A DNA stretch of 64,000 nucleotides from Flammeovirga sp. OC4 (GTDB lineage Bacteria; Bacteroidota; Bacteroidia; Cytophagales; Flammeovirgaceae), in contig NZ_JTAM01000030.1 of NCBI RefSeq assembly GCF_000812565.1, positions 1 to 64,000 of the forward strand, given 5' to 3'. Of this stretch, positions 9,336 to 17,862 are shown piece by piece; position 1 is the stretch's first letter; every line of letters begins with the position of its first letter. The notes under the pieces were generated by a model that saw nothing but the letters and a program-made list of their open reading frames with translations, ran no database searches and was not told where the DNA came from. The position numbers were made by a program, and so were the translations under genes.

Positions 9336-10760
9336 ATGAAAAGAGTTATTATTACTCTCCTTTTGACCAGCTTTTTTGGATTCTCTCAGTCTTTTGCACA
9401 AAGCAATAGTAGTTGTGAGTATAATTTCCCTGTAAAGGTGAAAGGCTCATTTCTAGTACTCAATGATGGTACTGACCGTAGATTCTTTTTGTCCGGTATG
9501 GTAGACAATGACAAAAGTAGTGGTATGCAGCTTTCAAAGTTTAATAAGAGTCTCACTCAACAACAAATGAAAGATGCCAAAGCCATGGGAGCCAATGCTG
9601 TCCGTTGGAATGCCTTTTTAAAAGGTTTAGATTTTGAATGGGATGCTAACGGTAATGTGACCGGTTTAAGACCAAATTGTTTCAACAATTTAAAAACAGG
9701 ACTTGACTTGGCTTATCAAAATGGATTGATGGTGCAAGTTGTATTATCTACTGCCCACTTTCTGAAATATGGTTGGGGTGGTGAAGATAATGTAATAGGT
9801 GGTATTCGTAATGGTGACCGTGTGAACAACAATTACAAAATGATGACCACTGACTATGGTATACAAAATTATATCAACAAGGTCATTAACCCTATGTGTA
9901 CTAAAATTGGAACTCATCCTGCTCTACTTGGCTTTGTCATTATCAATGAAGCTTACGGTATGACTTCCTCACAAGATGTTCCTTATGGTTCTTGGTCTGA
10001 TAAGACAATCCGCCTAAACACTTTAAGAAAGTTTGTGAACCGTGTCTCAGGCGCATTACATCGTAACTTACCAGGTGTCATCTGCTCTGTTTCCGGTACT
10101 GCCGAACTGATCTATCAATACAATAATAGTTCACTTGTTTATCATGGAGGAGATAGTGACGGGACACTTGATATCAACCAAATTCAATACTACCCTAATA
10201 GTCACAATACCGCAAATTCTCCTTTCTCAAATGGTATGTGGAAACTCAGACCTGATTGGGGATTTGACTACAAACCTACCATAGCAGGTGAATTTCCAAT
10301 TGACGGAATAGCCGCCACTTCAAAAAATAGCGATGCATTTACGTTGTTAGAGGCTTACAAAGCTTTATGGAAAGGAAACTACTCTGGAGGTTTTACATGG
10401 TCTAATGTAGACTATTATAACGCTTCTCAGAGTAAACAAAATACAATCAAAAATGCCTATTCAAGTTTCAATAATAGTTACCTTTCAAAACTAGACCCTT
10501 GGGAGAACTGGGATGAAAATATGTGCAATACCGTCACTTCACTTTCTGTTCAAAATCTTACGGCAGAAGAAATAACAGTATATCCAAATCCTACAACGGG
10601 AATAGTTAATCTCTCTCAGAAAGTAAACTATAAGGTCTATAATTCTTTTGGAGCTCAGATTCTTTCAGGGTATGGAAAGCAAATCGACATTACGAAGTTT
10701 CAGAAAGGGATTTATTACGTTCATTTCAATGGTACCTCAAAACGTATTTCCAAACAATAA
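9336..10760 (+). CDS. Secreted clan GH-A glycoside hydrolase (GH5-like) with T9SS domain
   Basis: 474 residues from the ATG at 9336, placed directly before the signal peptide (MKRVIITLLLTSFFGFSQSFAQ); an ATG 9 bases upstream is possible. The body is a TIM barrel of the cellulase-like clan GH-A. GFVIINEAYG supplies the Asn-Glu acid/base (Glu205), and TIAGEFPIDG the nucleophile (Glu319), at the usual ends of strands 4 and 7. Clan members are retaining endo- or exo-hydrolases. From about residue 405 a type A T9SS sorting domain follows (VYPNPTTGIVNLS ... KGIYYVHFNG), so the enzyme is exported to the surface. It is shorter than many PUL GH-A enzymes and I cannot assign a numbered family or substrate. 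It stands alone on the plus strand and ends at a strong bidirectional terminator. Confidence 0.8.
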   Translation: MKRVIITLLLTSFFGFSQSFAQSNSSCEYNFPVKVKGSFLVLNDGTDRRFFLSGMVDNDKSSGMQLSKFNKSLTQQQMKDAKAMGANAVRWNAFLKGLDFEWDANGNVTGLRPNCFNNLKTGLDLAYQNGLMVQVVLSTAHFLKYGWGGEDNVIGGIRNGDRVNNNYKMMTTDYGIQNYINKVINPMCTKIGTHPALLGFVIINEAYGMTSSQDVPYGSWSDKTIRLNTLRKFVNRVSGALHRNLPGVICSVSGTAELIYQYNNSSLVYHGGDSDGTLDINQIQYYPNSHNTANSPFSNGMWKLRPDWGFDYKPTIAGEFPIDGIAATSKNSDAFTLLEAYKALWKGNYSGGFTWSNVDYYNASQSKQNTIKNAYSSFNNSYLSKLDPWENWDENMCNTVTSLSVQNLTAEEITVYPNPTTGIVNLSQKVNYKVYNSFGAQILSGYGKQIDITKFQKGIYYVHFNGTSKRISKQ

Positions 10761-10859
10761 AGACACTGCTTTACATGGTAGTAAATATGCAATAGATTAA
10801 GTATTCACAGTATAAAAACCAATTTCTATTACCAAAAACGATATATTTCTTTAAAAAGT

Positions 10860-10897
10860 AAAAGACTGATTCTCCAATGAGAGTCAGTCTTTTTTTA
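10860..10897. terminator. Bidirectional terminator between convergent genes
   Basis: A 15-bp stem (10860-10874 with 10879-10893, one G-U pair) with loop CAAT, flanked by A and T runs, lies between the convergent GH-A and DUF2867 genes. Confidence 0.85.
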
Positions 10898-10912
10898 TAT
10901 AAAAAACTATGA

Positions 10913-11464
10913 TTAATTCTTTTCTGTTACTAGCTGCTCTTCAAGATTACGGATGATTCCCTTCAACATCGCAGGCACGATCAATTGATGAAATGGTTTG
11001 ACAGGTAAAAAATATAGTTTACCCAAAAAGTTATTAAAATAAACTGTAGTAGAGATGGTCAAGTTTCTCAAACTTTCGTGTTCTATTGAAGGAGCGAAAT
11101 ACAATGAAACTCTAAAATTAAGATGACGATCATCCTCACCTAATATCACTTCATTTTCATTACGATGATAGACTTTAAATAACCCTATTTGCTCATTGGG
11201 TTCACAACGAAAATTTTCTAACTGTGCTGCTTTACCTTGCATTTTCCCTGAGGTTTTCAACCCAAATACAGCCACTAATTTGTTCCGTAAAGTAAAAAGG
11301 TGTTCTGTCCATTTTGGAGCAGAGTTGAAAAAGGCTTTTCCGATATCTTTTGTACTCAATTGCCCTTTCTGATCATTTATTGTTCCTTGAAAGCTATCAG
11401 CATATTCAAAGTCAGTTTGGTGTAGTAGAGACTGTTTTGGTAACAGCGTTTTTGTAATGTTCAT
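10913..11464 (-). CDS. DUF2867 family protein
   Basis: 183 residues, no signal peptide and no clear membrane helix. The C-terminal block FNNFLGKLYFLPVKPFHQLIVPAMLKG is typical of DUF2867 proteins, which occur alone or fused to NAD-binding SDR-type domains; here the domain stands alone. The molecular function of the family is not established. It sits convergent to the GH-A gene and divergent from a 41-codon ORF and an acyltransferase, outside any obvious polysaccharide operon. It is probably an ordinary cytosolic gene that separates two parts of the locus. The single ATG at 11464 is the natural start. Confidence 0.75.
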   Translation of the reverse strand: MNITKTLLPKQSLLHQTDFEYADSFQGTINDQKGQLSTKDIGKAFFNSAPKWTEHLFTLRNKLVAVFGLKTSGKMQGKAAQLENFRCEPNEQIGLFKVYHRNENEVILGEDDRHLNFRVSLYFAPSIEHESLRNLTISTTVYFNNFLGKLYFLPVKPFHQLIVPAMLKGIIRNLEEQLVTEKN

Positions 11465-11946
11465 TATTTAGTGATGTTAGTTCCGAAGGATAAAGTACTA
11501 CTATAATACTTAGAAAAACAAGACGGTTTACCAATTATTGAATGATTTTATTCTATAGAAGAATATATCATTTTCATTCTACACGACATTGTATTTTTTA
11601 AAGATGAACAACAAATAAAACCAAGTAAATCATCCGTTTTATCAAAAATATATATAGTTGTATTTTGACAAGAATCAAAAAGCTAAAACGTAAAATTAGC
11701 TTCACCGTAACACGTTGGAATAGTCACAAAAATGACACTCCATTTCTTTCAAAAAGGTATTTTTTTCCTTAAATTAGGTCAACGTAAAAGCAACACAAAT
11801 CGATAAATTATCTAACAATTTGAAACTGCTAAGCGTCAGCTTGAAGGCAGTATTACACTCCTTTCAAAGTTGAGCAATAACGTTAATAAGGGCAACTATC
11901 AGAGTTAACCAACACATTTTTCTTCACCTTAAAATAAATAACAACA
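11465..11946. other. Intergenic region, divergent promoters expected
   Basis: AT-rich stretch between the DUF2867 gene and the 41-codon ORF. No gene, repeat or terminator recognised. It should hold both promoters. Confidence 0.3.
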
Positions 11947-12072
11947 TGAAAGACTTCAGAGAAAAAACAACCGAGCAACATGAAATGTATAATGAAAGAA
12001 AACGCTATACAGAGGTTCAAGTTGCAATCTCCAAACTCAACAAATCAAAAGATCAAAAAGGTTAAGATCTAA
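11947..12072 (+). CDS. Small basic 41-residue hypothetical protein
   Basis: ATG at 11947 opens a 41-codon frame (MKDFREKTTE start, IKKVKI end) closed by TAA at 12070-12072. The product is hydrophilic and basic, without signal or membrane helix. I do not recognise it. Support for a real gene is indirect: it is preceded by a long leader and followed 23 bases later by a textbook terminator (12095-12132) that serves no other gene. It could instead be part of a small RNA ending at that terminator. Confidence 0.4.
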
Positions 12073-12094
12073 CTAAAAGTAGAGCTTAAATTGT

Positions 12095-12132
12095 AAAAAG
12101 GGTAGTGTTTTTGAAGACATTACCCTTTTTTT
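12095..12132 (+). terminator. Rho-independent terminator after the 41-codon ORF
   Basis: Stem GGGTAGTGT / ACATTACCC (one G-U pair) extended by flanking A5/T5, followed by seven T. It separates the small ORF from the acyltransferase gene. Confidence 0.8.
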
Positions 12133-12196
12133 GGTCACTCACTCAATAAATCCTACCACTCACTCAATTCCTCTTATTTTTATATTTAAAAATACC

Positions 12197-12204
12197 TACT
12201 TTTG
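12197..12204 (+). promoter_or_regulatory. Possible -7 box (TACTTTTG) of the acyltransferase gene
   Basis: TACTTTTG matches the Bacteroidota -7 consensus TAnnTTTG and lies 35 bases before the ATG at 12239. The -33 TTTG partner is not clear. Confidence 0.4.
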
Positions 12205-12238
12205 AAAAAAGTACTACACTTAATAATTGGATTTTAAA

Positions 12239-13387
12239 ATGAGCAAACAATATATTTCTACATTAACTGCTCTCAGAGGATTTGCGGTGTTTTGGTCTCT
12301 TTTCTACTACGTTGATATTTGTACTTATAACAGAGATTTAGGAACTATTATTTCAAGACAATCCTCAGGCATTATTTCTCAAGGTTACTTATGGGTGGAT
12401 TTTTTCTTCCTACTTAGCGGTTTTTTTATACTACATACACATGGTGATAATTTTAAAGATGGCATTAAGGCTGAAAAAGTGCGCCGCTTTTTATGGAATA
12501 GGTTCAGTCGTATTTATCCCATACATTTGTTATTACTATGTGTGATAATGTTGAGTACCGACTTTTTCGGTAGTGTATTTCCCTGGCTGATCGATGACAG
12601 TTGGCATACGTATTTTTCTTACGAAGCACTCCCAAGTCGAATTTTTATGTTGGGTTCTGTAAACACTTACAATTCCCTTTCATGGAACTTACCTGCTTGG
12701 ATTATAAGTGCAGTTTGGTGGACCTATGTCCTTTCTGTGTTTTTCCTTGGCTTTTTAGGAAGGCAACGTCTGCTATCTGTTGTGATTACCTCATTATTGG
12801 CTTTGGCTGGATTAGCGACTCTAGTACACTTTCATCCTCATCAAAACCTTGATATCACTTGGGACTTTGGTTTTCTAAGATGTTTATTTGAATTTATTCT
12901 TGGTGCGAACATCTATTACCTTTACAAACATAAATTTGGATACCAATTTTTAAGCAAAGACTTTTCTTTTCTACTCAGTATAGTGATGGTTGCTTTGGTA
13001 TTTCATTTTAAAATTTACGATCTCTTTATCCTTCCTGTCTTTGGACTTTTGATACTGTCAGGAGCTTACAATGATGGAAAAGTAAAAGAAATATTTGAAA
13101 TATCTATTGTAAGAGCAATTGGACAAATCACATTTTCAATAAGTATGGTGAATAGTCTTAGCTTCTTTTTCTTTTGGTTTGTTTTTCCGCATTGGAAAGC
13201 TTTCTTACATATTGAAGATTTTACACCTATAGAGTTTTTTAGTTTGCATTCTGCCTACCTCGTTATAGTGGGATTATTTGCGATACCTCTCAGTATTCAT
13301 GTAGAAGTAAGACTCAAAAAATGGTTAAGAAGGGCTACCATTAAACAAGAAAAAATGGTGGAAACCTATGAGAATTCAGGCTATTAA
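12239..13387 (+). CDS. Acyltransferase-3 family membrane protein lacking the conserved His
   Basis: 382 residues from the ATG at 12239 (an in-frame TTG lies at 12227). It has about ten membrane helices and the family marks: LTALRGFAVFW near the start, LWVDFFFLLSGFFI in the second helix and RFSRIYPIHLLLL after it. Acyltransferase-3 proteins move acyl groups onto surface sugars across the inner membrane. The family's catalytic pair is Arg-X10-His in the first helix; here the Arg is present (RGFAVFWSLFYY) but the His position is Tyr (TAC, one base from CAC). The protein may be inactive or mechanistically changed. It lies alone between two terminators and is not obviously part of the polysaccharide locus. 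Confidence 0.85.
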   Translation: MSKQYISTLTALRGFAVFWSLFYYVDICTYNRDLGTIISRQSSGIISQGYLWVDFFFLLSGFFILHTHGDNFKDGIKAEKVRRFLWNRFSRIYPIHLLLLCVIMLSTDFFGSVFPWLIDDSWHTYFSYEALPSRIFMLGSVNTYNSLSWNLPAWIISAVWWTYVLSVFFLGFLGRQRLLSVVITSLLALAGLATLVHFHPHQNLDITWDFGFLRCLFEFILGANIYYLYKHKFGYQFLSKDFSFLLSIVMVALVFHFKIYDLFILPVFGLLILSGAYNDGKVKEIFEISIVRAIGQITFSISMVNSLSFFFFWFVFPHWKAFLHIEDFTPIEFFSLHSAYLVIVGLFAIPLSIHVEVRLKKWLRRATIKQEKMVETYENSGY

Positions 13388-13407
13388 ATTGAATGAAATA
13401 TACGAAC

Positions 13408-13437
13408 GGCTCACGACAATTATCGTGGGCTTTTTTT
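13408..13437 (+). terminator. Terminator of the acyltransferase gene
   Basis: Stem GCTCACGA (13409-13416) with TCGTGGGC (13423-13430), one G-U pair, followed by seven T, 21 bases after the stop. Confidence 0.8.
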
Positions 13438-13785
13438 ATGTCATTTTCTTCTACACTTTAATTCAAGAATTGAAAAAAGGGGGAGGTTTTCATTAAAAGA
13501 AAGGTTAGAAATCGAGTGTGTATCGTTTTTCCAAATTCTATCAGCCAATTACTACATTTTTTATCTCAAATTAGGAATGCAAATATTTTAAATAATTACT
13601 AGGGAAAACGTTTTCAGAAAGTGAAAGAGGGACGTACGTGAATGACTATTATTATACCTCTATGGTTTGTACTTAAGTATTTTGATTTTCTCAATTTACA
13701 TAGATTCTTTTGAAGAAATATAAGCCAAATATTCTCAGATCGGATTGACCTAGTTGTGACTACTAGACGTGAAAATTTTAACGAA
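13438..13785. promoter_or_regulatory. Upstream region of the 13786 sulfatase with a LacI-type palindrome
   Basis: No gene. At 13614-13625 lies GAAAACGTTTTC, a perfect 12-bp palindrome with the central CG typical of LacI/CcpA-family operators, about 160 bases before the sulfatase start. No LacI-type regulator is in the window, so its use is an inference. Confidence 0.35.
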
Positions 13786-15660
13786 ATGAAACAAAATTAC
13801 AAGCACTACAACATTGTAGCCTTTGTTACTCTGTTTATTGTTTTTGGGTTTAACGCACCCAAGAATAACCCTCCTAAAAAAAAGAGACCCAATATTTTAT
13901 GGATCATCACAGATGACCACCGTCCTGATGCCTTGGAATGTTACAATGAAGCTGTATATGGTCAGAAAGAAAGTCCTCTTGGTTATGTGTCTTCTCCTAA
14001 CATTAATCAACTAGCAAGTGAAGGCGTACTTTTTACCAATGCTTTTTGTAATGCCCCAGTATGTGGCCCTTCTAGGGGGTCAATGATTACAGGCAGATAC
14101 CCTTTTAGAACGGGACATTATGCCTTTGAACAAACGCATCAAAACCCCGATTTTATACAACCCTCTTTCCCTCAAATCTTACAGAAAACAGGGTATCAAA
14201 CCGCTCAATTTGGAAAATCTGGAGAGTACATTTACCGCTGGGGACCTGGACAAGGGTTTTATAGTGCACACCATTATGAGTACACGGTGCATTTTAAACA
14301 TGACTTACAAAAAAATAATGTAGGTGATTTATGGGGAGATCTTTCTTTTGGAAAAGTAAATAATAAAGTAACCAACCTAGGTAAACAGGAAAAGTTGAAA
14401 CGCCCTAATGGTGAAATTGAAAAATACTTTGTGAAGAAAAACCATGGTGAAGTCAGTACAGAGGATATAGAAACTCGTAAACGAATAGAAGAAGAGTTTG
14501 AAATCCTTCGTTCATATACCCGCTCAAATACCACTTTAATTATTGGTGGTGAGAATCCAATGCCAGCCCATCAAACCGTAGACGCTAAAGTAGTCGATGA
14601 GTTTGCTGCTTATTTAGAAAATCAAGGCAAAGAATTTACTACAGCTTGGGGTAAAAAAGTAAAAGGGGCGAATGCTGATCTTCCTCAGATGATTAATCTA
14701 TCCTTCCACCTGCCTCACACTCCTATTCTTCCTCCAAAAAATCAAAGGGATATTTTCAAAAAGAAAAAATACAAAGTCCCTGAGTTTGAAAAGATGGAAT
14801 ATGATAAAATGCCTCCTCAGCTTCAAAAAATGCATAATAATATGAATATGACAAAGATGACCAAACAGGAGATTCAGCAAACCATTCAAGATTATTACGC
14901 TTTCTGTGCACATGGTGATGCATTGATTGGAAGAGCTGTAGAAGCATTTAAAAAGTACTGTGAGAAGAATAATCAAGAATACTTGATCATTTTCACTGTG
15001 GGTGATCATGGATGGCACTTGGGCGAGCAAGGTATTGAAGCCAAGTTTACAGGTTGGAAACAATCTACTAACGGTGCAATGGTAGTGGTCTCTTCTGATA
15101 AAAAGAAAGTTCCTGCGGGGTTAGTCCGAAATCAGCTAATCGAATATGTGGATATCGCTCCTACCATTTTATCTGCGACAGGAGAAGATATCAGTGCTAA
15201 GAAATATGATTATTTAGATGGGATGAAACTACAAGACTTCATTCAATCAAAGAAAGAAAAAAGAGATTACACGCTTGGGGAAACTAAAGTGGTAGTGGGA
15301 CATAGAGCCTACTTACGTTCTAATCAGTTTGCCTTCTCTATGCGTACTCGACCTACTAACAATTCTAAGGATAATAAAAATATTCAATGGGCTTTAAAAT
15401 GTCCAGTGGAGAAAGCTGAGTTGGCCTTATATGATTTAAGAGTTGATCCACTTGAACGTAATAATGTAGCCAATGATAAGGAATACAAAGCTTTGGCTGA
15501 ATGGTTTAGACAAAAGCTAGGAACTATTGTTTTAGGTGATCGCAGAATTGAATGTGATTGGTCAAAACCCAACACGTATGCACTCAGTGATTTTGCAGAA
15601 GGTGCAGATGATAAAAAGCTAGATATTCCTAAAAATATTATTCCAAAGTACACTAAATAA
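13786..15660 (+). CDS. S1-family sulfatase
   Basis: 624 residues from the ATG at 13786; the open frame reaches a GTG at 13756, but the ATG directly precedes the signal segment (NIVAFVTLFIVFGFNA). The formylglycine signature is CGPSRGSMITG (Cys93). The N-terminal metal site is ITDDHRPDA and the later one GDHGWHLGEQG. It is longer than most S1 enzymes because of an insertion at about residues 145-300 that includes a charged segment (RKRIEEEFEILRS). S1 sulfatases with DDH and CGPSR form several subfamilies active on algal or host glycans; I cannot fix the subfamily. The gene is a single transcription unit on the plus strand, convergent with the beta-helix gene, sharing a bidirectional terminator. 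Confidence 0.9.
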   Translation: MKQNYKHYNIVAFVTLFIVFGFNAPKNNPPKKKRPNILWIITDDHRPDALECYNEAVYGQKESPLGYVSSPNINQLASEGVLFTNAFCNAPVCGPSRGSMITGRYPFRTGHYAFEQTHQNPDFIQPSFPQILQKTGYQTAQFGKSGEYIYRWGPGQGFYSAHHYEYTVHFKHDLQKNNVGDLWGDLSFGKVNNKVTNLGKQEKLKRPNGEIEKYFVKKNHGEVSTEDIETRKRIEEEFEILRSYTRSNTTLIIGGENPMPAHQTVDAKVVDEFAAYLENQGKEFTTAWGKKVKGANADLPQMINLSFHLPHTPILPPKNQRDIFKKKKYKVPEFEKMEYDKMPPQLQKMHNNMNMTKMTKQEIQQTIQDYYAFCAHGDALIGRAVEAFKKYCEKNNQEYLIIFTVGDHGWHLGEQGIEAKFTGWKQSTNGAMVVVSSDKKKVPAGLVRNQLIEYVDIAPTILSATGEDISAKKYDYLDGMKLQDFIQSKKEKRDYTLGETKVVVGHRAYLRSNQFAFSMRTRPTNNSKDNKNIQWALKCPVEKAELALYDLRVDPLERNNVANDKEYKALAEWFRQKLGTIVLGDRRIECDWSKPNTYALSDFAEGADDKKLDIPKNIIPKYTK

Positions 15661-15671
15661 AACCTTCGAAA

Positions 15672-15716
15672 AAGAAAAGGGATGAATACAAAAACCGTAT
15701 TCATCCCTCTTTTTTA
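15672..15716. terminator. Bidirectional terminator
   Basis: Perfect 11-bp stem GGGATGAATAC (15679-15689) with its complement (15697-15707), flanked by A- and T-rich tracts, between convergent sulfatase and beta-helix genes. Confidence 0.85.
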
Positions 15717-17378
15717 TTGTGTTTTAAGAAGTTTTTCATCAAACTGAATAGCACCAAAATCAGGCTTTCCATTCAGTTTATTACCTAGAATATCCTTCTT
15801 TACTTCCATGCCAATATAAAGCCCCTTTATGTCTTGTGGTAGGAGTGAAATATCAATTCCCTTACCCTGAATTAAAAGCTTATTTTGAGGTATATAATCA
15901 ACTAACTCAGTACCATTTTTATTAATAAATTTCGGGTCACCAAAAGTAGGATTTTCATCCTGAATTGATGCTTCTTTGGGCCAATTCCCTTCTTTAAGGA
16001 ATAAGTTATTTTCAAAAATAATATGTTCAAGTAGTGATTCTCCCTGCTTTTCTGGTTTGTATTGATCTCCCAATACTTGTTTTGAGGTTCCTTCAATATA
16101 AAAGATATTATTAGCAATCAATACCCCTTTTGATGCTCTATCAACCGCTACTTTGACTTGCTGATCACCCTTTACATAAATTGTATTATTATAAAAATAG
16201 CTGTTGTATGGACCTTTCCTTTCTTTACCTTTACCATTGAAACCACTCAACCAAAATACTTTTCCTTCTTGAGAAGCTACTCCCTTTTTCTTCACTCTAT
16301 GCCCATCGTTGACACTTACATTGTAGCGGTAAGCGCAATTGTAATTGTTGCCTAAAATCTCACAAAACCCGCCTGCGTTATTGACACTCAAATTAAATTG
16401 TACAATCACATTGGAGCAATTGAAATCAATATGACAACCGGCCGAATCAGCTGGGCCATTTGCATTTCTAAATTCATTATGTTCAATTAAAACACGGTCA
16501 CAACCCCAAGTCCAGAGACCACTACCTCTACCCCACTTTCTAGAATCTTCATTATTTCCAGAGTGATCGACACTATTGTGTGCGATATGTCCATCCATCA
16601 TACCTCCAAATTGCATTCCTGGGCCACCAGTTTTAAAAATTCGATTATTCAGAATGCTCACGTCTTTTATATTTCGTCCTTTGCCATTTACCTTAATACC
16701 GGTATGCGTCACATTACTTACCTCACAATCTCTAATTGTAATATTTTGGATTTGGCCTTCTTTATTTTTACTCAAAAATCGAATGCCCCAACCATACCCT
16801 TGTGTACCGTTGGGTGTAAAAACTTCTTTCTTTCCTCTTACATAGCCTTCTTCCATTAAATACACCTCCGAAACTTTCAAGTGGTGAAGTTCAATATCGG
16901 TATAAGTTCCCTCATCAGTTGCTAAAAAAAGGACTCCACATCGCATGTTGTCTTTTTTATTTTTTTTCGGTGAAAACTGTCCACCGTTTGCACTTAACTC
17001 CAGGTTACTGATGCTGATAAACTTTGAATTTTCAATAAAAATAGCATTATCAAATCCTTTTGCATCAATATGTGGAAGTACATTAGAGGGGTGATTCTTC
17101 GAAGTATAATTACTAATTGTAACCCACCTTTTTTTACTTCCTAAAATGTTTTTTAAGATCAGTGATCCCCTATAAATACTACCATTGGCAAGACGTACTT
17201 TATCTCCTGCCTTCAATTGGACTTCATTGATACGCTGTAGTGTTTTAAATGCCTGTTGCTTAGATAACCCATTATTATCATCATTACCTCCTTTTCCATC
17301 AATGTAATAATTCGTGGCAGACACACTAGAGGTAAGGGTTAAAAACACCCCTATTGTTAAGTAAATTAGTTTCTTCAT
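15714..17378 (-). CDS. Secreted right-handed beta-helix protein
   Basis: 554 residues with a signal peptide (to about residue 21, SVSA). It opens with YYIDGKGGNDDNNG and AFKTLQRIN...GDKVRL, the N-terminal cap common to Bacteroidota beta-helix proteins and polysaccharide lyases. About ten coils follow, with repeated N-N-x-I/F ladders (VSILNNRIFKTGG, VLIEHNEFRN, VIVQFNLSVNN). It ends with a DFGAIQF closing strand. Such proteins include lyases, epimerases and glycan-binding scaffolds; I see no diagnostic catalytic set. It has no T9SS domain, so a periplasmic place is likely. It lies downstream of SusD but is separated from it by a terminator at 17781-17822 and a degenerate repeat, so it probably has its own promoter. 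Confidence 0.8.
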   Translation of the reverse strand: MKKLIYLTIGVFLTLTSSVSATNYYIDGKGGNDDNNGLSKQQAFKTLQRINEVQLKAGDKVRLANGSIYRGSLILKNILGSKKRWVTISNYTSKNHPSNVLPHIDAKGFDNAIFIENSKFISISNLELSANGGQFSPKKNKKDNMRCGVLFLATDEGTYTDIELHHLKVSEVYLMEEGYVRGKKEVFTPNGTQGYGWGIRFLSKNKEGQIQNITIRDCEVSNVTHTGIKVNGKGRNIKDVSILNNRIFKTGGPGMQFGGMMDGHIAHNSVDHSGNNEDSRKWGRGSGLWTWGCDRVLIEHNEFRNANGPADSAGCHIDFNCSNVIVQFNLSVNNAGGFCEILGNNYNCAYRYNVSVNDGHRVKKKGVASQEGKVFWLSGFNGKGKERKGPYNSYFYNNTIYVKGDQQVKVAVDRASKGVLIANNIFYIEGTSKQVLGDQYKPEKQGESLLEHIIFENNLFLKEGNWPKEASIQDENPTFGDPKFINKNGTELVDYIPQNKLLIQGKGIDISLLPQDIKGLYIGMEVKKDILGNKLNGKPDFGAIQFDEKLLKTQ

Positions 17379-17780
17379 TTCAATCTCATTTTTATTCTAA
17401 GTTTCACACAATTAATAAACGGTTGTAATCCATTTATACAATGTATTTTTTTCCAAATGCCGCTTACTTCCAAGACTAAATTTAAATATTCTATTGCTTC
17501 GAAATACATTTAGTAATGTAAATTATTGTCAACTTTCAAGCTTGTTTTTTTGAAGCAAAAAATTCAAGGCTTAGAAATTAAAAACTAAATTTCATTTCTC
17601 TCACTTTTCCCTTCAAGGCCGAGGAAAACACTACCAAACGCATTAGGTAGAAACTCCACTGTTACGAATGTTTCGTGTCCTACAGATCAGCAGAAAGTTC
17701 CCGGTTTCTCGAAAATACAACGATTCGAAAACGTAGTTTAAAATGTATTTAGGATTACGACCGTGTTACCATTTACTTTT
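17379..17780. other. Intergenic region upstream of the beta-helix gene
   Basis: No gene. It holds a shortened, degenerate copy of the MITE-like repeat (about 17505-17640) and remnants of P1-type palindromes (ACGAA/TTCGT at 17664-17676, a GAAA.../...TTTC element near 17692-17709). The beta-helix promoter must also lie here; no clear box was found. Confidence 0.5.
17505..17640 (+). repeat. Degenerate, internally deleted copy of the MITE-like repeat
   Basis: 17516-17540 resembles the element's left end (TGTAAATTATTGTCAACTTT). 17551-17612 and 17602-17640 match the GAAGCAAAAAATTCAAGGC and CTTTTCCCTTCAAGGCCGAG parts of the copies at 38198-38532 and 59023-59365. About 100 bases with the central hairpin and the right end are missing. 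Confidence 0.65.
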
Positions 17781-17822
17781 AAAAAAAGCATGTCTGAGAT
17801 AGTAAAAATATCAGACATGCTT
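17781..17822 (-). terminator. Terminator of the SusC/SusD operon
   Basis: Perfect 12-bp stem AAGCATGTCTGA (17786-17797) with its complement (17811-17822), followed on the minus strand by seven T, 41 bases past the SusD stop. Confidence 0.85.
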
Positions 17823-17862
17823 AAGGTAAGAAAAGTAACTTTTCGATTCTCTTAATACGATA

